Below, piece by piece: positions 16,521 to 25,288 of a DNA stretch of 64,000 bases. Under the pieces are notes generated by a model, which was not told where the DNA came from, ran no database searches, and saw only the letters and a program-made list of their open reading frames with translations. Position 1 is the first letter of the stretch, and every line of letters starts with the position of its first letter. The stretch comes from Streptomyces collinus (lineage in GTDB: Bacteria; Actinomycetota; Actinomycetes; Streptomycetales; Streptomycetaceae). The translations under genes were made by a program, and so were the position numbers. The stretch lies in contig NZ_CP133771.1 in the NCBI RefSeq assembly GCF_031348265.1, positions 7,998,001 to 8,062,000 on the forward strand. Direction: 5' to 3'.

Positions 16521-17624
16521 TCACGCGGCCGGCGCGGCGAGGACCAGCGAACCGTCGGCCGCCTGCTTCACCCCCACCCCACCGCTGATCCGGTCCAGCG
16601 TGGCGCGCAGCCAGGCACGGTCCTCCCCGGACGCGGGCTCCAGCCGCAGCCGCCGCGCCCGGAACGGCACCATGCGCAGCCCGGCCAGCCGCCCGCTGTC
16701 CGGGTCGACCGACACGAGGAAGGCGAGCCGCAGGTCGTCGCGGTACTCCTCGTATCCGCAGATGCCCTCGTAGTCGTCGACGAAGTCGCCGCAGCCGTAG
16801 AGGATCAGCCGGCCCCGGTACACCTCCAGCGGCCGGGGATGGTGCGAGGAGTGCCCGTGGACGACGTCGGCGCCGGCGTCCACCAGCGCGTGTGCGAAAC
16901 GGATCTGCTCCCGGGGGACGCGGTACCCCCAGTTCGATCCCCAGTGCACGGAGACGACGGTGAGGCCACCGGCCCCGCCGAGGCGCCGGACCGCGGCCTC
17001 GGCGGCGGCCCCCGAGAAGCCGGGCAGGTACGCCACACCCGGCCGGTCCGCGGTCGCCGCCCAGCCGGCCGGGACGCCGCTGGAGTCCGCCCCGAGGGCG
17101 AACACCCGCAGCCGCCGGCCGCCCGGGAGCGGGACCACCGCGGGTGCGTACGCCTCGCCGGCGTTCCGTCCCGCGCCCGCCGTCCGAAGCCCCGCCCGGG
17201 CCAGCACGTCCAGGGTCTCCAGCAGGCCCGGGCGGCCGAAGTCCAGGACGTGGTTGTTGGCGAGGACCGTCACGTCGGGCCGGGCCACGGTCAGCGCCGG
17301 CATGTTCGACGGGTGCATCCGGTAGTGGATCTCCTTGCCGGGCGCGAACATGCCGCCGCCCGTCACCGCCGTCTCCAGGTTCACGATCCGGGCGTCCGGG
17401 GCGGCCTCGTCCAGCACCCGCAGCGCCTCGCCCCACGGCCACGACGGGGCCACGGGCGCCGGCACCGGGCCGTGTGCCGACTCCGCCAGCCGGACGTAGG
17501 CCCGGGCGTCCTCGGCGTACGCCTCCCGCAGTGCCGGATCGCCGGGATGCGGGAGGATCTGGTCGACGCCGCGCCCGAGCATCACGTCACCGCACAGGAA
17601 CAGCGTCACGACGCCGCCGCCCAT
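16521..17624 (-). CDS. CapA family (poly-gamma-glutamate synthesis-like) metallophosphoesterase
   Basis: About 367 residues. Motifs run in order: CGDVMLGRGVD (metal-binding Asp), NLETAVTGGG, LANNHVLDFG (the NNH of the family), VVSVHWGSNWG, VHGHSSHHPRPLEVYRG and YGCGDFVDDY. This is the full calcineurin-like CapA set. CapA proteins serve in poly-gamma-glutamate capsule anchoring in Bacillus; stand-alone streptomycete copies lack capB/capC, as here, and their role is unknown. No signal peptide is present, so it is predicted to be cytoplasmic. The ATG at 17624 is very close to GGAGG; the GTG five codons on (17609) is equally plausible. Confidence 0.85.
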   Translation of the reverse strand: MGGGVVTLFLCGDVMLGRGVDQILPHPGDPALREAYAEDARAYVRLAESAHGPVPAPVAPSWPWGEALRVLDEAAPDARIVNLETAVTGGGMFAPGKEIHYRMHPSNMPALTVARPDVTVLANNHVLDFGRPGLLETLDVLARAGLRTAGAGRNAGEAYAPAVVPLPGGRRLRVFALGADSSGVPAGWAATADRPGVAYLPGFSGAAAEAAVRRLGGAGGLTVVSVHWGSNWGYRVPREQIRFAHALVDAGADVVHGHSSHHPRPLEVYRGRLILYGCGDFVDDYEGICGYEEYRDDLRLAFLVSVDPDSGRLAGLRMVPFRARRLRLEPASGEDRAWLRATLDRISGGVGVKQAADGSLVLAAPAA

Positions 17625-17638
17625 CCCTCCACGGTAGG

Positions 17639-18094
17639 TCAGGCGTCCACCGTCACCGCACACGACCACCCGTACGGGTCCGGCCTCATCCGCAGCCGGT
17701 CCCACGCCACCGCCACCGGAACCGCCCCGGTGATCTCCACGTCCGCGATGCCAGCGACGGCCAGGCGTACGTCCAGCCCGCCGTCGGCCTCGTCCGCCTC
17801 CACGTCCACGGGCACCTGACCGTACGCCTCCAGCCGGAAGATGACCTCGTCCAGCAGCGCGGCGAGCAGGTCGTCGTCGCTGGCCGCGGGCAGCCGCACC
17901 CGGTCCACGGCCGTGGGCCGCACCCCGGTGACGTCCGCGAAGCACTCCACCATCGCCAGGACCGCCTCCGCCAGACAGTGCTCTCTGCACGCCGCCCACG
18001 CCTCGATCCGGATGTCGCCCGGATGAGGCACCGCCCGGTGCCCGCACTCACCCGGCTGCCGCCCTTGCCCGCCGTCGCTCGTGTCACCGCCCAT
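17639..18094 (-). CDS. Archease (RtcB activator) family protein
   Basis: About 151 residues. The sequence DIRIEAWAACREHCLAEAV near the start, LLDEVIFRLEAYG in the middle and the final ITGAVPVAV...GWSCAVTVDA block match archease, a small metal-binding protein that promotes guanylylation and turnover of the RNA ligase RtcB. The metal-binding Asp is kept, but the usual HTAD opening reads HPGD here. No rtcB gene is in the window. The gene ends 15 bases before the CapA-like start on the same strand. ATG 18094 is chosen because GGCAGG is eight bases upstream; ATG 18100 is possible. Confidence 0.85.
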   Translation of the reverse strand: MGGDTSDGGQGRQPGECGHRAVPHPGDIRIEAWAACREHCLAEAVLAMVECFADVTGVRPTAVDRVRLPAASDDDLLAALLDEVIFRLEAYGQVPVDVEADEADGGLDVRLAVAGIADVEITGAVPVAVAWDRLRMRPDPYGWSCAVTVDA

Positions 18095-18150
18095 GAACAT
18101 CGCCTGCCCGAGGCTCGCCCTCCCATGCGGCCCCGCCCGCGTGTTGCGGA

Positions 18151-18753
18151 TCAGACGGGCTCGTCCGCGAGGTAGGGCGGCGCCGGGTCGTACTGGATGT
18201 AGCGCCGTACGGCCCGCGCGTGCTCCCGGCCGTGCAACCGCCCGACCAGCCACAACGCACTGTCGATCCCCGCCGAGACGCCCTGGCTGGTGACCAGGTT
18301 CCCGTCCACGACGTAGCGGACGTCCCGGACCACCGTCACGTCCCCCCGCGCCTCCAGCGTGTCCTCCTGGCTCCAGTGCGTGGCCACCCGGCGGCCCCGG
18401 GCGGGCCCGGCGGCATGCAGCAGGAAGGTGCCGGTGCACACGCCGTGGACCCACGCCGCCCGCTGTGCCGTCTTCCCGATCCAGTCGGTCACCACCGGGT
18501 TGTGCAGCTGGCCCTCGCGCGCGCCCAGCCCGCCCGGCACATGCAGCACGTCCAGCGGCGGATGGTCGTCGAAGGTGTGGTCGGGCAGGACACGCAGGCC
18601 CTTGTTGCAGCGCACCGGCCCGGGGTTCTCGCAGACCAGCACCGCCGTGTCGCCGGCTTCCCGGAGCCGGGCCGAGACGGTGAAGACCTCCCAGGGCCCC
18701 ACGAAGTCGAGCTCCTCGGCGTCCTCGAAGACCAGCAGGCCGTAGGTCGTCAT
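18151..18753 (-). CDS. DJ-1/PfpI family protein (isonitrile hydratase-like)
   Basis: A 200-residue single-domain DJ-1/PfpI protein. The nucleophile elbow Cys is in WVHGVCTGTFLLHAAG, with the acidic residue in DFVGPWEVF, as in InhA-type isonitrile hydratases and ThiJ-like proteins. TSQGVSAGIDSALWLV is the C-terminal helix pair. The start overlaps the stop of the upstream GlxA-type regulator (ATGA at 18750-18753), which implies coupled translation. The regulator carries its own DJ-1 domain, so the pair presumably descends from a common enzyme. The substrate is unknown; isonitrile or other small reactive compounds are candidates. Confidence 0.87.
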   Translation of the reverse strand: MTTYGLLVFEDAEELDFVGPWEVFTVSARLREAGDTAVLVCENPGPVRCNKGLRVLPDHTFDDHPPLDVLHVPGGLGAREGQLHNPVVTDWIGKTAQRAAWVHGVCTGTFLLHAAGPARGRRVATHWSQEDTLEARGDVTVVRDVRYVVDGNLVTSQGVSAGIDSALWLVGRLHGREHARAVRRYIQYDPAPPYLADEPV

Positions 18754-19775
18754 GCGGTTCGTCCTTCCTCTGTGTAATCCGGCAAGGGGCCGAAAGGGCC
18801 CGGTGGTTCATGGGGCCCCGCGGTGGAGCGGAACCGGGCGCGGTAGTCCGACGGCGCCACGCCGAGCCGGCGGTGGAAGGTGCGGCGCAGGGTCTCGGCC
18901 GTGGCGAAGCCACAGCGGCGGGCGATGGCCTCCACCGGCTCGTCCCCGCCCGTGAGCGCGCGCTGCGCCGCCTCGACGCGCACCCGCTCGACGTACGCCG
19001 CAGGCGGCGCGCCCATCTCGGCGGTGAAGCGGCGCTGCAGATGACGCGGGCTCAGCCCGGCGCGCGCGGCGAGGCCCGCGATGTCGTGCCGGGCCCCCGG
19101 ATCGGCGTGGATCGCGGTGACCGCGGCCCGCACCGGGTCCGTCGACGGCTGCCGCGACCACAGCGCCACACTGAACTGCGACTGACCGCCCGGCCGGCGC
19201 AGGAACAGCACCAGCCGGCGGGCCACCTCGTGCGCGATGTCCCGGCCCAGGTCATCCTCCACCAGGGCGAGCGCCAGATCCATCCCGGCCGTCACCCCGG
19301 CCGACGTCCACACCCGCCCGTCCCGGACGAAGATCGGGTCGCAGTCCACCCGTACCCCGGGATGCTCCCGGGCCAGCTGCTCCTCGCGGGCCCAGTGCGT
19401 GGTGACCCGCCGCCCGTCCAGCACCCCCGCGGCGGCCAGCAGGAACACCCCGCTGCACACCGACGCCACCCGCCGGGCACCGGCCGCCGCGGCGGCCACC
19501 CACGCGACCAGGTCCGCGTCCTCGCGCGCCCGGTCGACACCCTGGCCGCCGACCACCACCAGGGTGTCCGCCCCGGCCGGGTCGAGGTCCGCGACGCCGT
19601 GCCCGGCGTGCACGAGCAGCCCGCTCACCGACCGGACCGGCCCCGCCCGCCGCGCCACGACGTCGCAGGTGTACCCGCCCGCACTGTGGAACACCTCGTG
19701 CGGTCCGGTGAGGTCGAGCGGCTGGAAACCGTCGAAGACGACGAAGACGGTACGGCGATCGGTCACGCCCCTCAC
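18750..19775 (-). CDS. GlxA family AraC-type transcriptional regulator
   Basis: A 341-residue protein with a DJ-1-like sensor domain (about 8-190: FVVFDGFQPLDLTGPHEVF, RVASVCSGVFLLAAAG) and a C-terminal AraC DNA-binding domain (about 225-325: HDIAGLAARAGLSPRHLQRR and AIARRCGFATAETLRRTFHR). GlxA-type regulators sense small metabolites through the DJ-1 pocket; here the Cys of the elbow is retained. The start is GTG at 19775 or the GTG three codons later. It overlaps the DJ-1 enzyme gene and very likely controls it, and perhaps the divergent dienelactone hydrolase-type gene. Confidence 0.87.
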   Translation of the reverse strand: MRGVTDRRTVFVVFDGFQPLDLTGPHEVFHSAGGYTCDVVARRAGPVRSVSGLLVHAGHGVADLDPAGADTLVVVGGQGVDRAREDADLVAWVAAAAAGARRVASVCSGVFLLAAAGVLDGRRVTTHWAREEQLAREHPGVRVDCDPIFVRDGRVWTSAGVTAGMDLALALVEDDLGRDIAHEVARRLVLFLRRPGGQSQFSVALWSRQPSTDPVRAAVTAIHADPGARHDIAGLAARAGLSPRHLQRRFTAEMGAPPAAYVERVRVEAAQRALTGGDEPVEAIARRCGFATAETLRRTFHRRLGVAPSDYRARFRSTAGPHEPPGPFGPLPDYTEEGRTA

Positions 19776-19884
19776 GCTCCACCGGCCCGCCCTACGGCGT
19801 CAACGACACGCATCCCACAGATCACGCCATGGGACGTCCACCGCGGCGTGGGTACCCCGGGAACCGGGGGAGAGGAGGCTGACG

Positions 19885-20544
19885 ATGATCTCCCGGACGG
19901 TCACCCTGCCCGCGGGCCGCGCAGTCCTCACCGGCGATCTGACCGTGCCGCCGGACGCCCGCGCGGTCGTGCTGTTCGCGCACGGCAGCGGCAGCTCCCG
20001 GCACAGCCCCCGCAACCGCGAGGTCGCCGCCGGCCTGCGCACCGCCGGGCTCGGCACCCTGCTGATCGACCTGCTCACCGAGGACGAGGAACGGCTCGAC
20101 GCCCGTACTGCCGAACTCCGCTTCGACATCCCCCTGCTGGGCCACCGGCTGGTGGCCGCTCTCGACTGGCTGGCGCGGGAACCCGGCACCTCGGGCCTGC
20201 CCGTCGTCCTGTTCGGCGCCAGCACCGGCGCGGGTGCGGCCCTCGTCGCCGCCGCGCGACGGCCCGACCGGGTACGGGCGGTCGTCTCACGGGGCGGACG
20301 GCCCGACCTGGCGGGTGACGCCCTGAACGCCGTACGGGCCCCCGTGCTGCTGATCGTGGGCGGCCGGGACACGCACGTGCTGCGGCTCAACGAGGAGGCG
20401 GCACGGCGGCTGCCCACGCCGCCCACCCTCCACGTGGTGCCCGGCGCCACCCACCTGTTCGAGGAACCGGGCGCCCTCGACGAGGTCACCGAGGCGGCCC
20501 GGCAGTGGTGCGATCAGCAGGTACAGATCACCGAAGGCCGGTGA
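19885..20544 (+). CDS. Alpha/beta hydrolase, dienelactone hydrolase-like
   Basis: A 219-residue alpha/beta hydrolase. Oxyanion region VLFAHGSGSSRHSPRN, nucleophile elbow VVLFGASTGAGAA, Asp in LLIVGGRDTHVL and His in VVPGATHLFEE make a complete Ser-Asp-His triad. The ATG at 19885 follows AGAGGAGG. Hydrolases of this type are often found beside a phosphoribosyltransferase-like gene in actinobacterial stress clusters, and that is the next gene here. Substrate unknown. It is separated from the divergent regulator by about 110 bases. Confidence 0.85.
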   Translation: MISRTVTLPAGRAVLTGDLTVPPDARAVVLFAHGSGSSRHSPRNREVAAGLRTAGLGTLLIDLLTEDEERLDARTAELRFDIPLLGHRLVAALDWLAREPGTSGLPVVLFGASTGAGAALVAAARRPDRVRAVVSRGGRPDLAGDALNAVRAPVLLIVGGRDTHVLRLNEEAARRLPTPPTLHVVPGATHLFEEPGALDEVTEAARQWCDQQVQITEGR

Positions 20545-20637
20545 CCGGCCGGCGTGCATCGTCCGGCGGACGCGGGGGTACGCGGGAGCCGGACCGGCCG
20601 AGGGCCCTCTTTCGTGCGGGAAGCAGAGGTGACCGTC

Positions 20638-21282
20638 ATGCTGTTCCGTGATCGCCGGCAGGCCGGTGAGGAACTGGCCGCGACCCTGCGGACCCGGCAA
20701 CGCGAGGGGGACCTGCCCGATCCCCTCGTCCTCGCCCTGCCCCGCGGCGGCGTCGCCGTGGCGCGCGAGGTCGCCGCCGCGCTCGGCGCCCCGCTCGACG
20801 TGCTCGTCGTACGCAAGATCGGGGCTCCCCACCAGGAGGAACTCGGCGTCGGCGCGATGGCCGGGGACGAGGTGCCGCTCCTCGACGAGGACGCCCTGCG
20901 CCACCTCGGCATAGGGGAGGCCGCCCTCGCCGGCGTCATCGAGCGGGAGCGCGCCGAACTGCGGCGCCGCGAACGGCTGTACCGGCAGGGCCGTCCGGCC
21001 CCGGACCTGCGCGGACGGACCGTGATCGTCGTCGACGACGGCCTGGCGACCGGCTCCACGGCACGCGCCGCACTGCGCTTCGTGCGCCGGCAGGCACCCG
21101 CACGGGTGCTCCTGGCCGCGCCCGTCTGTTCCCCGGAGGGAGCCGACCTGATGCGCGCCGAGGCGGACGAGGTGATCTGCCTGCACCGGCCGGCCGCGTT
21201 CATGGCCGTGGGCCTCTGGTACGAGGACTTCGGGCAACTGACGGACCAGGACGTCCTGGAGGCGCTGCGCGTGCAGCTTTGA
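20638..21282 (+). CDS. Phosphoribosyltransferase family protein
   Basis: 214 residues from ATG 20638, seven bases after AGAGGTGA; the open frame from 20554 includes an unlikely leader. The PRPP-binding motif is VIVVDDGLATGSTARAA, and LALPRGGVAVAREVAAALGA is the phosphate-binding loop at the N-terminus. The family is usually annotated as ComF/hypoxanthine-type phosphoribosyltransferase of unknown substrate, common in DosR-linked actinobacterial stress loci. It follows the hydrolase by about 90 bases and may be cotranscribed. No DevR-type box is seen before it. Confidence 0.85.
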   Translation: MLFRDRRQAGEELAATLRTRQREGDLPDPLVLALPRGGVAVAREVAAALGAPLDVLVVRKIGAPHQEELGVGAMAGDEVPLLDEDALRHLGIGEAALAGVIERERAELRRRERLYRQGRPAPDLRGRTVIVVDDGLATGSTARAALRFVRRQAPARVLLAAPVCSPEGADLMRAEADEVICLHRPAAFMAVGLWYEDFGQLTDQDVLEALRVQL

Positions 21283-21367
21283 CCGAATGTTCACCTGACA
21301 GGTATGGCGGAAATCAGCCACAGCGGACAACGATGTCCCTCCCCCACACCTGCATCAGGAGCAACAA

Positions 21368-22351
21368 GTGAACGTCTCGCTGTCCGTGTGGCTGCTGACC
21401 GTGGCAGCCCTGTGCGTGCTCGTCGCCGTCGACTTCTTCGTCGGCCGCAAGCCGCACGACGTGTCGATCAGGGAAGCCGGGACGTGGACGGTGGTGTGGG
21501 TCGTCCTGGCCGTGCTGTTCGGCGTGGGGCTGTGGTACTTCGGTGGGAGCGGGCCCACGGGCGAGTTCTTCGCCGGGTACATCACCGAGAAGTCGCTCAG
21601 CGTCGACAACCTCTTCGTCTTCGTCCTGATCATGGGCAAGTTCGCGGTGCCCACGCAGTACCAGCAGCGGGTGCTGATGGTCGGCGTCCTGATGGCCCTG
21701 GTGCTGCGGGCGGTGTTCATCGCGGCGGGCGCGGCGATCATCTCCACCTTCTCCTGGGTCTTCTACCTCTTCGGGGCGTTCCTGATCTGGACGGCCTGGA
21801 AGCTGGTCCAGGACGCCCGCACGCAGGACCACGAGGAGGAGTACCAGGAGAACAAGCTGCTGAAGATGGCGGAGGAGCGCTTCGGCGTGGCCGACCGCTA
21901 CCACGGCACGAAGCTGTTCATCACCGAGAACGGCAAGCGGATCATGACGCCGATGCTGGTCGTGATGCTCGCGATCGGCTCCACCGACGTGCTGTTCGCC
22001 CTCGACTCCATCCCCGCCATCTACGGCCTGACGCAGGACCCGTACATCGTGTTCACCGCGAACGCCTTCGCCCTCATGGGCCTGCGCCAGCTGTACTTCC
22101 TCATCGGCGGCCTGCTGAAGAAGCTGGTCCACCTCTCCTACGGTCTGTCGATCATCCTGGGCTTCATCGGCGTGAAGCTGGTGCTGCACGCGCTGCACGA
22201 GTCGGGTGTCCCCGTCCCCGAGATCGGCATCCCGTTCTCGCTCAGCTTCATCGTGCTGGTCCTGGCGGTGACGACGTTCACGAGCCTGCGCGCCTCGCGC
22301 AAGCAGGCGGCCGAGGAGGCGGACCGGCGGCCGACCGCTGAATCCAGCTAG
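21368..22351 (+). CDS. TerC/Alx family integral membrane protein
   Basis: 327 residues from GTG 21368 behind AGGAG. Around eight hydrophobic helices; the family signature SVDNLFVFVLIMGKF and IGSTDVLFALDSIPAIYG with conserved Asp residues in membrane segments are intact. TerC proteins are linked to tellurite resistance and, in Alx/MeeF types, to manganese export that metallates secreted proteins. I see no ter operon genes nearby, so a metal efflux role is the better inference. The stop codon is part of a small hairpin CTAGGGC-G-GCCCTAG (22348-22362). Confidence 0.88.
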   Translation: MNVSLSVWLLTVAALCVLVAVDFFVGRKPHDVSIREAGTWTVVWVVLAVLFGVGLWYFGGSGPTGEFFAGYITEKSLSVDNLFVFVLIMGKFAVPTQYQQRVLMVGVLMALVLRAVFIAAGAAIISTFSWVFYLFGAFLIWTAWKLVQDARTQDHEEEYQENKLLKMAEERFGVADRYHGTKLFITENGKRIMTPMLVVMLAIGSTDVLFALDSIPAIYGLTQDPYIVFTANAFALMGLRQLYFLIGGLLKKLVHLSYGLSIILGFIGVKLVLHALHESGVPVPEIGIPFSLSFIVLVLAVTTFTSLRASRKQAAEEADRRPTAESS

Positions 22352-22370
22352 GGCGGCCCTAGGCCGGCTC

Positions 22371-23561
22371 TCAGACGACGCCGTCCGCGCGGAGGGCCGC
22401 CACCTCCTCGGCGGTGCGGCCCAGTTCGGTCAGGATCGCGTCGGTGTGCTCACCCACGGCCGGCACGGGGTCCATGCGCGCGGGCAGGCCCGCGAGGTCG
22501 GCGGGCGGGAGCAGCGCCTCCACGGTGGCGCCCGGCACCTCGACCTCGCTCCAGCGGCCACGGGCGGCCAGCACGGGGTGGTCCAGGAAGGCGGCGACGT
22601 CGTTGACCCCGGCGCAGGCGATGCCGATCCGCTCCAGGTCCTTCAGGATCTCGTCCGAGCCGGAGCGGGCGAACCGCTCGGCGACGACGGCGTTCAGCTC
22701 CTCGCGGTGGGCGACGCGGTCGGAGCCGGTGGCGAACCGCGGATCGTCCACCAGTTCCGGACGGCCGAGGAACTCGGCGCACAGGGCCACCCATTCCCGC
22801 TCGTTCTGGATGGAGAACAGCACCTCCTGTCCGTCGGCGGCGGTGTACGTCCCGTACGGCGCGATGGTGGCGTGCTGTGTGCCGAGCCGCGGGGGCTGGG
22901 TGCCGCCGTGCCGGGTGTAGTACGCGGGCTGGCCCATCCACTCCGCCAGTGCCTCGAACAGGGACACCTCCACGGGGTGCGCCTCGCCGGTGGTGGCGCG
23001 GGTGTACAGGGCCGTGAGGACGCCGCTGTAGGCGTACATCCCTGCGGCGATGTCGGCGACGGAGATCCCGGTCCGGGCGGTGCCCTCGGGGGTCCCGGTC
23101 AGCGACACCAGCCCGGTCTGGCACTGCACGAGCAGGTCGTAGGCCTTGCGGTCGGACCAGGGGCCGGTCGTGCCGTAGCCGGAGATCGTGCACGGGATCA
23201 GGTTCGGGCGCCGGCCGGTGACGGTGGCGGCGTCCAGTCCGAGGCGGGCGGCGGCGCCCGGGGCGAGGTTCTGCACGAAGACGTCGGCGCCGTCGAGGAG
23301 GTCGTGCAGGATCTCGTGGCCGCGGGGGTCCTTCAGGTCGAGGGTGAGGGACTCCTTGGAGCGGTTGAGCCAGACGAAGTAGCTGGAGTGGCCGTGCACC
23401 GTGGTGTCGTAGCGGCGGGCGAAGTCGCCGCCGCCCGGCCGCTCCACCTTGATCACACGGGCGCCGAGGTCGGCGAGCTGACGGGTGGCGTAGGGCGCCG
23501 CCACGGCCTGCTCCAGACTGACGACCGTGACCCCGGCCAGGGGATACCGCTGCACGCTCAT
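22371..23561 (-). CDS. CaiB/BaiF family CoA transferase
   Basis: A 396-residue family III CoA transferase. The N-terminal block LAGVTVVSLEQAVAAPYATRQLADLGARVIKVE is recognisable in parts (AAPYATRQLADLGA), and the catalytic Asp is in KAYDLLVQCQTGL (about residue 147), equivalent to Asp169 of formyl-CoA transferase. The family moves CoA between carboxylic acids through a covalent Asp-anhydride. Substrate unknown. The next gene upstream on the same strand is a PucR-type regulator (start 25209), a pairing often seen with catabolic genes, so the regulator may control it. Confidence 0.88.
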   Translation of the reverse strand: MSVQRYPLAGVTVVSLEQAVAAPYATRQLADLGARVIKVERPGGGDFARRYDTTVHGHSSYFVWLNRSKESLTLDLKDPRGHEILHDLLDGADVFVQNLAPGAAARLGLDAATVTGRRPNLIPCTISGYGTTGPWSDRKAYDLLVQCQTGLVSLTGTPEGTARTGISVADIAAGMYAYSGVLTALYTRATTGEAHPVEVSLFEALAEWMGQPAYYTRHGGTQPPRLGTQHATIAPYGTYTAADGQEVLFSIQNEREWVALCAEFLGRPELVDDPRFATGSDRVAHREELNAVVAERFARSGSDEILKDLERIGIACAGVNDVAAFLDHPVLAARGRWSEVEVPGATVEALLPPADLAGLPARMDPVPAVGEHTDAILTELGRTAEEVAALRADGVV

Positions 23562-23670
23562 GCCTCAAGCTCCCGGATCGTGTAGAGAGGGCGCTCGGAC
23601 AGTCTGCCGCAGGGAACGCGTGGCCGGGCGGGCCGCAGGCGCGATCCGGATCACGTCGGGCGTACGGCGT

Positions 23671-25209
23671 TCACGGCCGGGCCAGCCGGCGCATCGTCAG
23701 GGCCAGTTGCAGCCGGAGCCGGCCCTGCGGGGTGCGCAGCGGCCAGCCGAGCAGGTGCTCGGCGTGGGTCAGCCGGTCCTGGAGTGTGGAGTGGTGGACG
23801 TTGATCCCGGCGGCGGCCGCCCGCAGGCTCCCCGACGACGCGACCGCGTGCAAGGTGGCCGGCAACCAGGGGGTGTTCGCCGCGGCGGCCTCCAGGGCGC
23901 GGACGTCGGGTGGCGGCTCGGAGCCCGGCGCGACGAGACCGGCGAGGAGGGCGATCCCGCCCAGCTCGTCGGCGTGCACGACCTGGGGCCCGGGATCCTG
24001 CGGCGTGCCCTCGGCGGTGAACCGCAGCGCGGTCCGGGCCTCGGCCCAGGACCGGGGCAACTCCAGCACGGGAACGGCGGGTCCGACGCCGAGACGCCCG
24101 GCGGGGAGACGCGGGTCCGGGGGAGCGGGCCGCAGGCCGGTGACGGCGGCGGCCGGGTCTGCGGTCGGTCCCGACCCGGGACCGGGAGCGGCCTGCGCGG
24201 CCGTCGGGCGGGCTGCGGGGGTGAGCGTCCCCGCGCCGGCGCGGAGTCCCGACGCTGATGGGTCGGCGGAGCGGGCGGGACCGTCGGGCCGCGAGGGCGT
24301 CGCGCCGCCCGCGCGGTCGGGCCGGGGCGGAGCGCCGGTGCTCGCCGGGCTGCGCACGGTGGCGGGGTGTGGGGCGGTGGCCGGGTTCGTTGGGGCGGTG
24401 TGGGTCTGGGCGGGGGTCTCTGTGGCTGTTCGGCCTGTGGGTGAGGTGGTCTTGGTGGCGGTGGCGGCGGTGCTGGTCGTGTCGGTGGTCGTCGTGCCGT
24501 GCGCGGTGGCGGGGTGTGGTGGGGCTGTCGGGTTCGTCGGGCCGGTGTGTGGCCGGGCCGGGGCTTCCGGGGCCGTTCGGCCCGTGCGTGGGGTGGTGTC
24601 CGCGTCGGCGGGTATCACCCGTGGCCGGCCGTTCAGCGGGGCGAGGGCCCGGGCCGGGGCCATGGGGTCCAGTCCGAGGCGGCGGGCGGCGTGCAGGCGG
24701 GCCTGCTCGGGGGCCGTGGCGTCGAGGAGGGTCTCGACCAGGGCCGGGTCGTCTGCCGGGGCCCGCCCACGGGTGCGGTCGAGAACCAGCCGGACCGTAC
24801 CGGCGGCCCGTTCGAGGATCACGGCGTCGACGACGCTGGAGGTGACGGGCGCGGCCGGGCCCTGGTGCGCGTCCTGCCCCGTCGGCGCGAGGCCGCCGGA
24901 CTCGGCTCCGTCCGCTCCCCGCTCCAGCCACAGCACCCCCGCGCCGCCCGGGCTCAAGACCGCCGCCGGCCAGGCCGGGTCCGGCGGGGCGTCGGTGTCA
25001 CGCCGAGTGCCGTCGGCCTCCACCCGGACGTGCACGCGCCGCTCCGGGTCCACCAACCGGGCCGGGCAGCCGGCCAGGACCGCGGCACCGCGCACGAGTG
25101 CCTCCACCCCGGCCCTGGACTCGGCCATGCGGTCGAAGTAGGCGATGACCCGGACCGCCGCACCGGCATCCGGATCGAGGGCGGTCAGCCGCCCGGCCAG
25201 CTCTTTCAT
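23671..25209 (-). CDS. PucR-type helix-turn-helix regulator with long low-complexity insert
   Basis: 512 residues from ATG 25209. Residues 1-170 form an N-terminal sensor-like domain; residues about 385-512 form a PucR C-terminal HTH (SSGSLRAAAAGINVHHSTLQDRL). Between them is a Thr/Pro/Ala-rich insert of about 190 residues in which a block around HTGPTNPTAPPHPATA recurs as HTAPTNPATAPHPATV some 50 residues later, evidence of internal duplication. PucR family members regulate purine or other catabolic genes; here the adjacent CaiB-type transferase is the natural candidate target. There is no strong ribosome binding site at the chosen start. Confidence 0.75.
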   Translation of the reverse strand: MKELAGRLTALDPDAGAAVRVIAYFDRMAESRAGVEALVRGAAVLAGCPARLVDPERRVHVRVEADGTRRDTDAPPDPAWPAAVLSPGGAGVLWLERGADGAESGGLAPTGQDAHQGPAAPVTSSVVDAVILERAAGTVRLVLDRTRGRAPADDPALVETLLDATAPEQARLHAARRLGLDPMAPARALAPLNGRPRVIPADADTTPRTGRTAPEAPARPHTGPTNPTAPPHPATAHGTTTTDTTSTAATATKTTSPTGRTATETPAQTHTAPTNPATAPHPATVRSPASTGAPPRPDRAGGATPSRPDGPARSADPSASGLRAGAGTLTPAARPTAAQAAPGPGSGPTADPAAAVTGLRPAPPDPRLPAGRLGVGPAVPVLELPRSWAEARTALRFTAEGTPQDPGPQVVHADELGGIALLAGLVAPGSEPPPDVRALEAAAANTPWLPATLHAVASSGSLRAAAAGINVHHSTLQDRLTHAEHLLGWPLRTPQGRLRLQLALTMRRLARP

Positions 25210-25288
25210 AGGCCCATAGTGCGGTATGCGGCCGCTCTTGCGGCCGTCGGCGTCAGACGGCCGCACCGGGGCCCGCCGCCCCCGGCAC

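Noticed and set aside
22348..22362. CTAGGGC-G-GCCCTAG as a terminator after TerC
   Set aside because: The loop is a single base and cannot form as a hairpin of that stem length; it may be only a chance palindrome.
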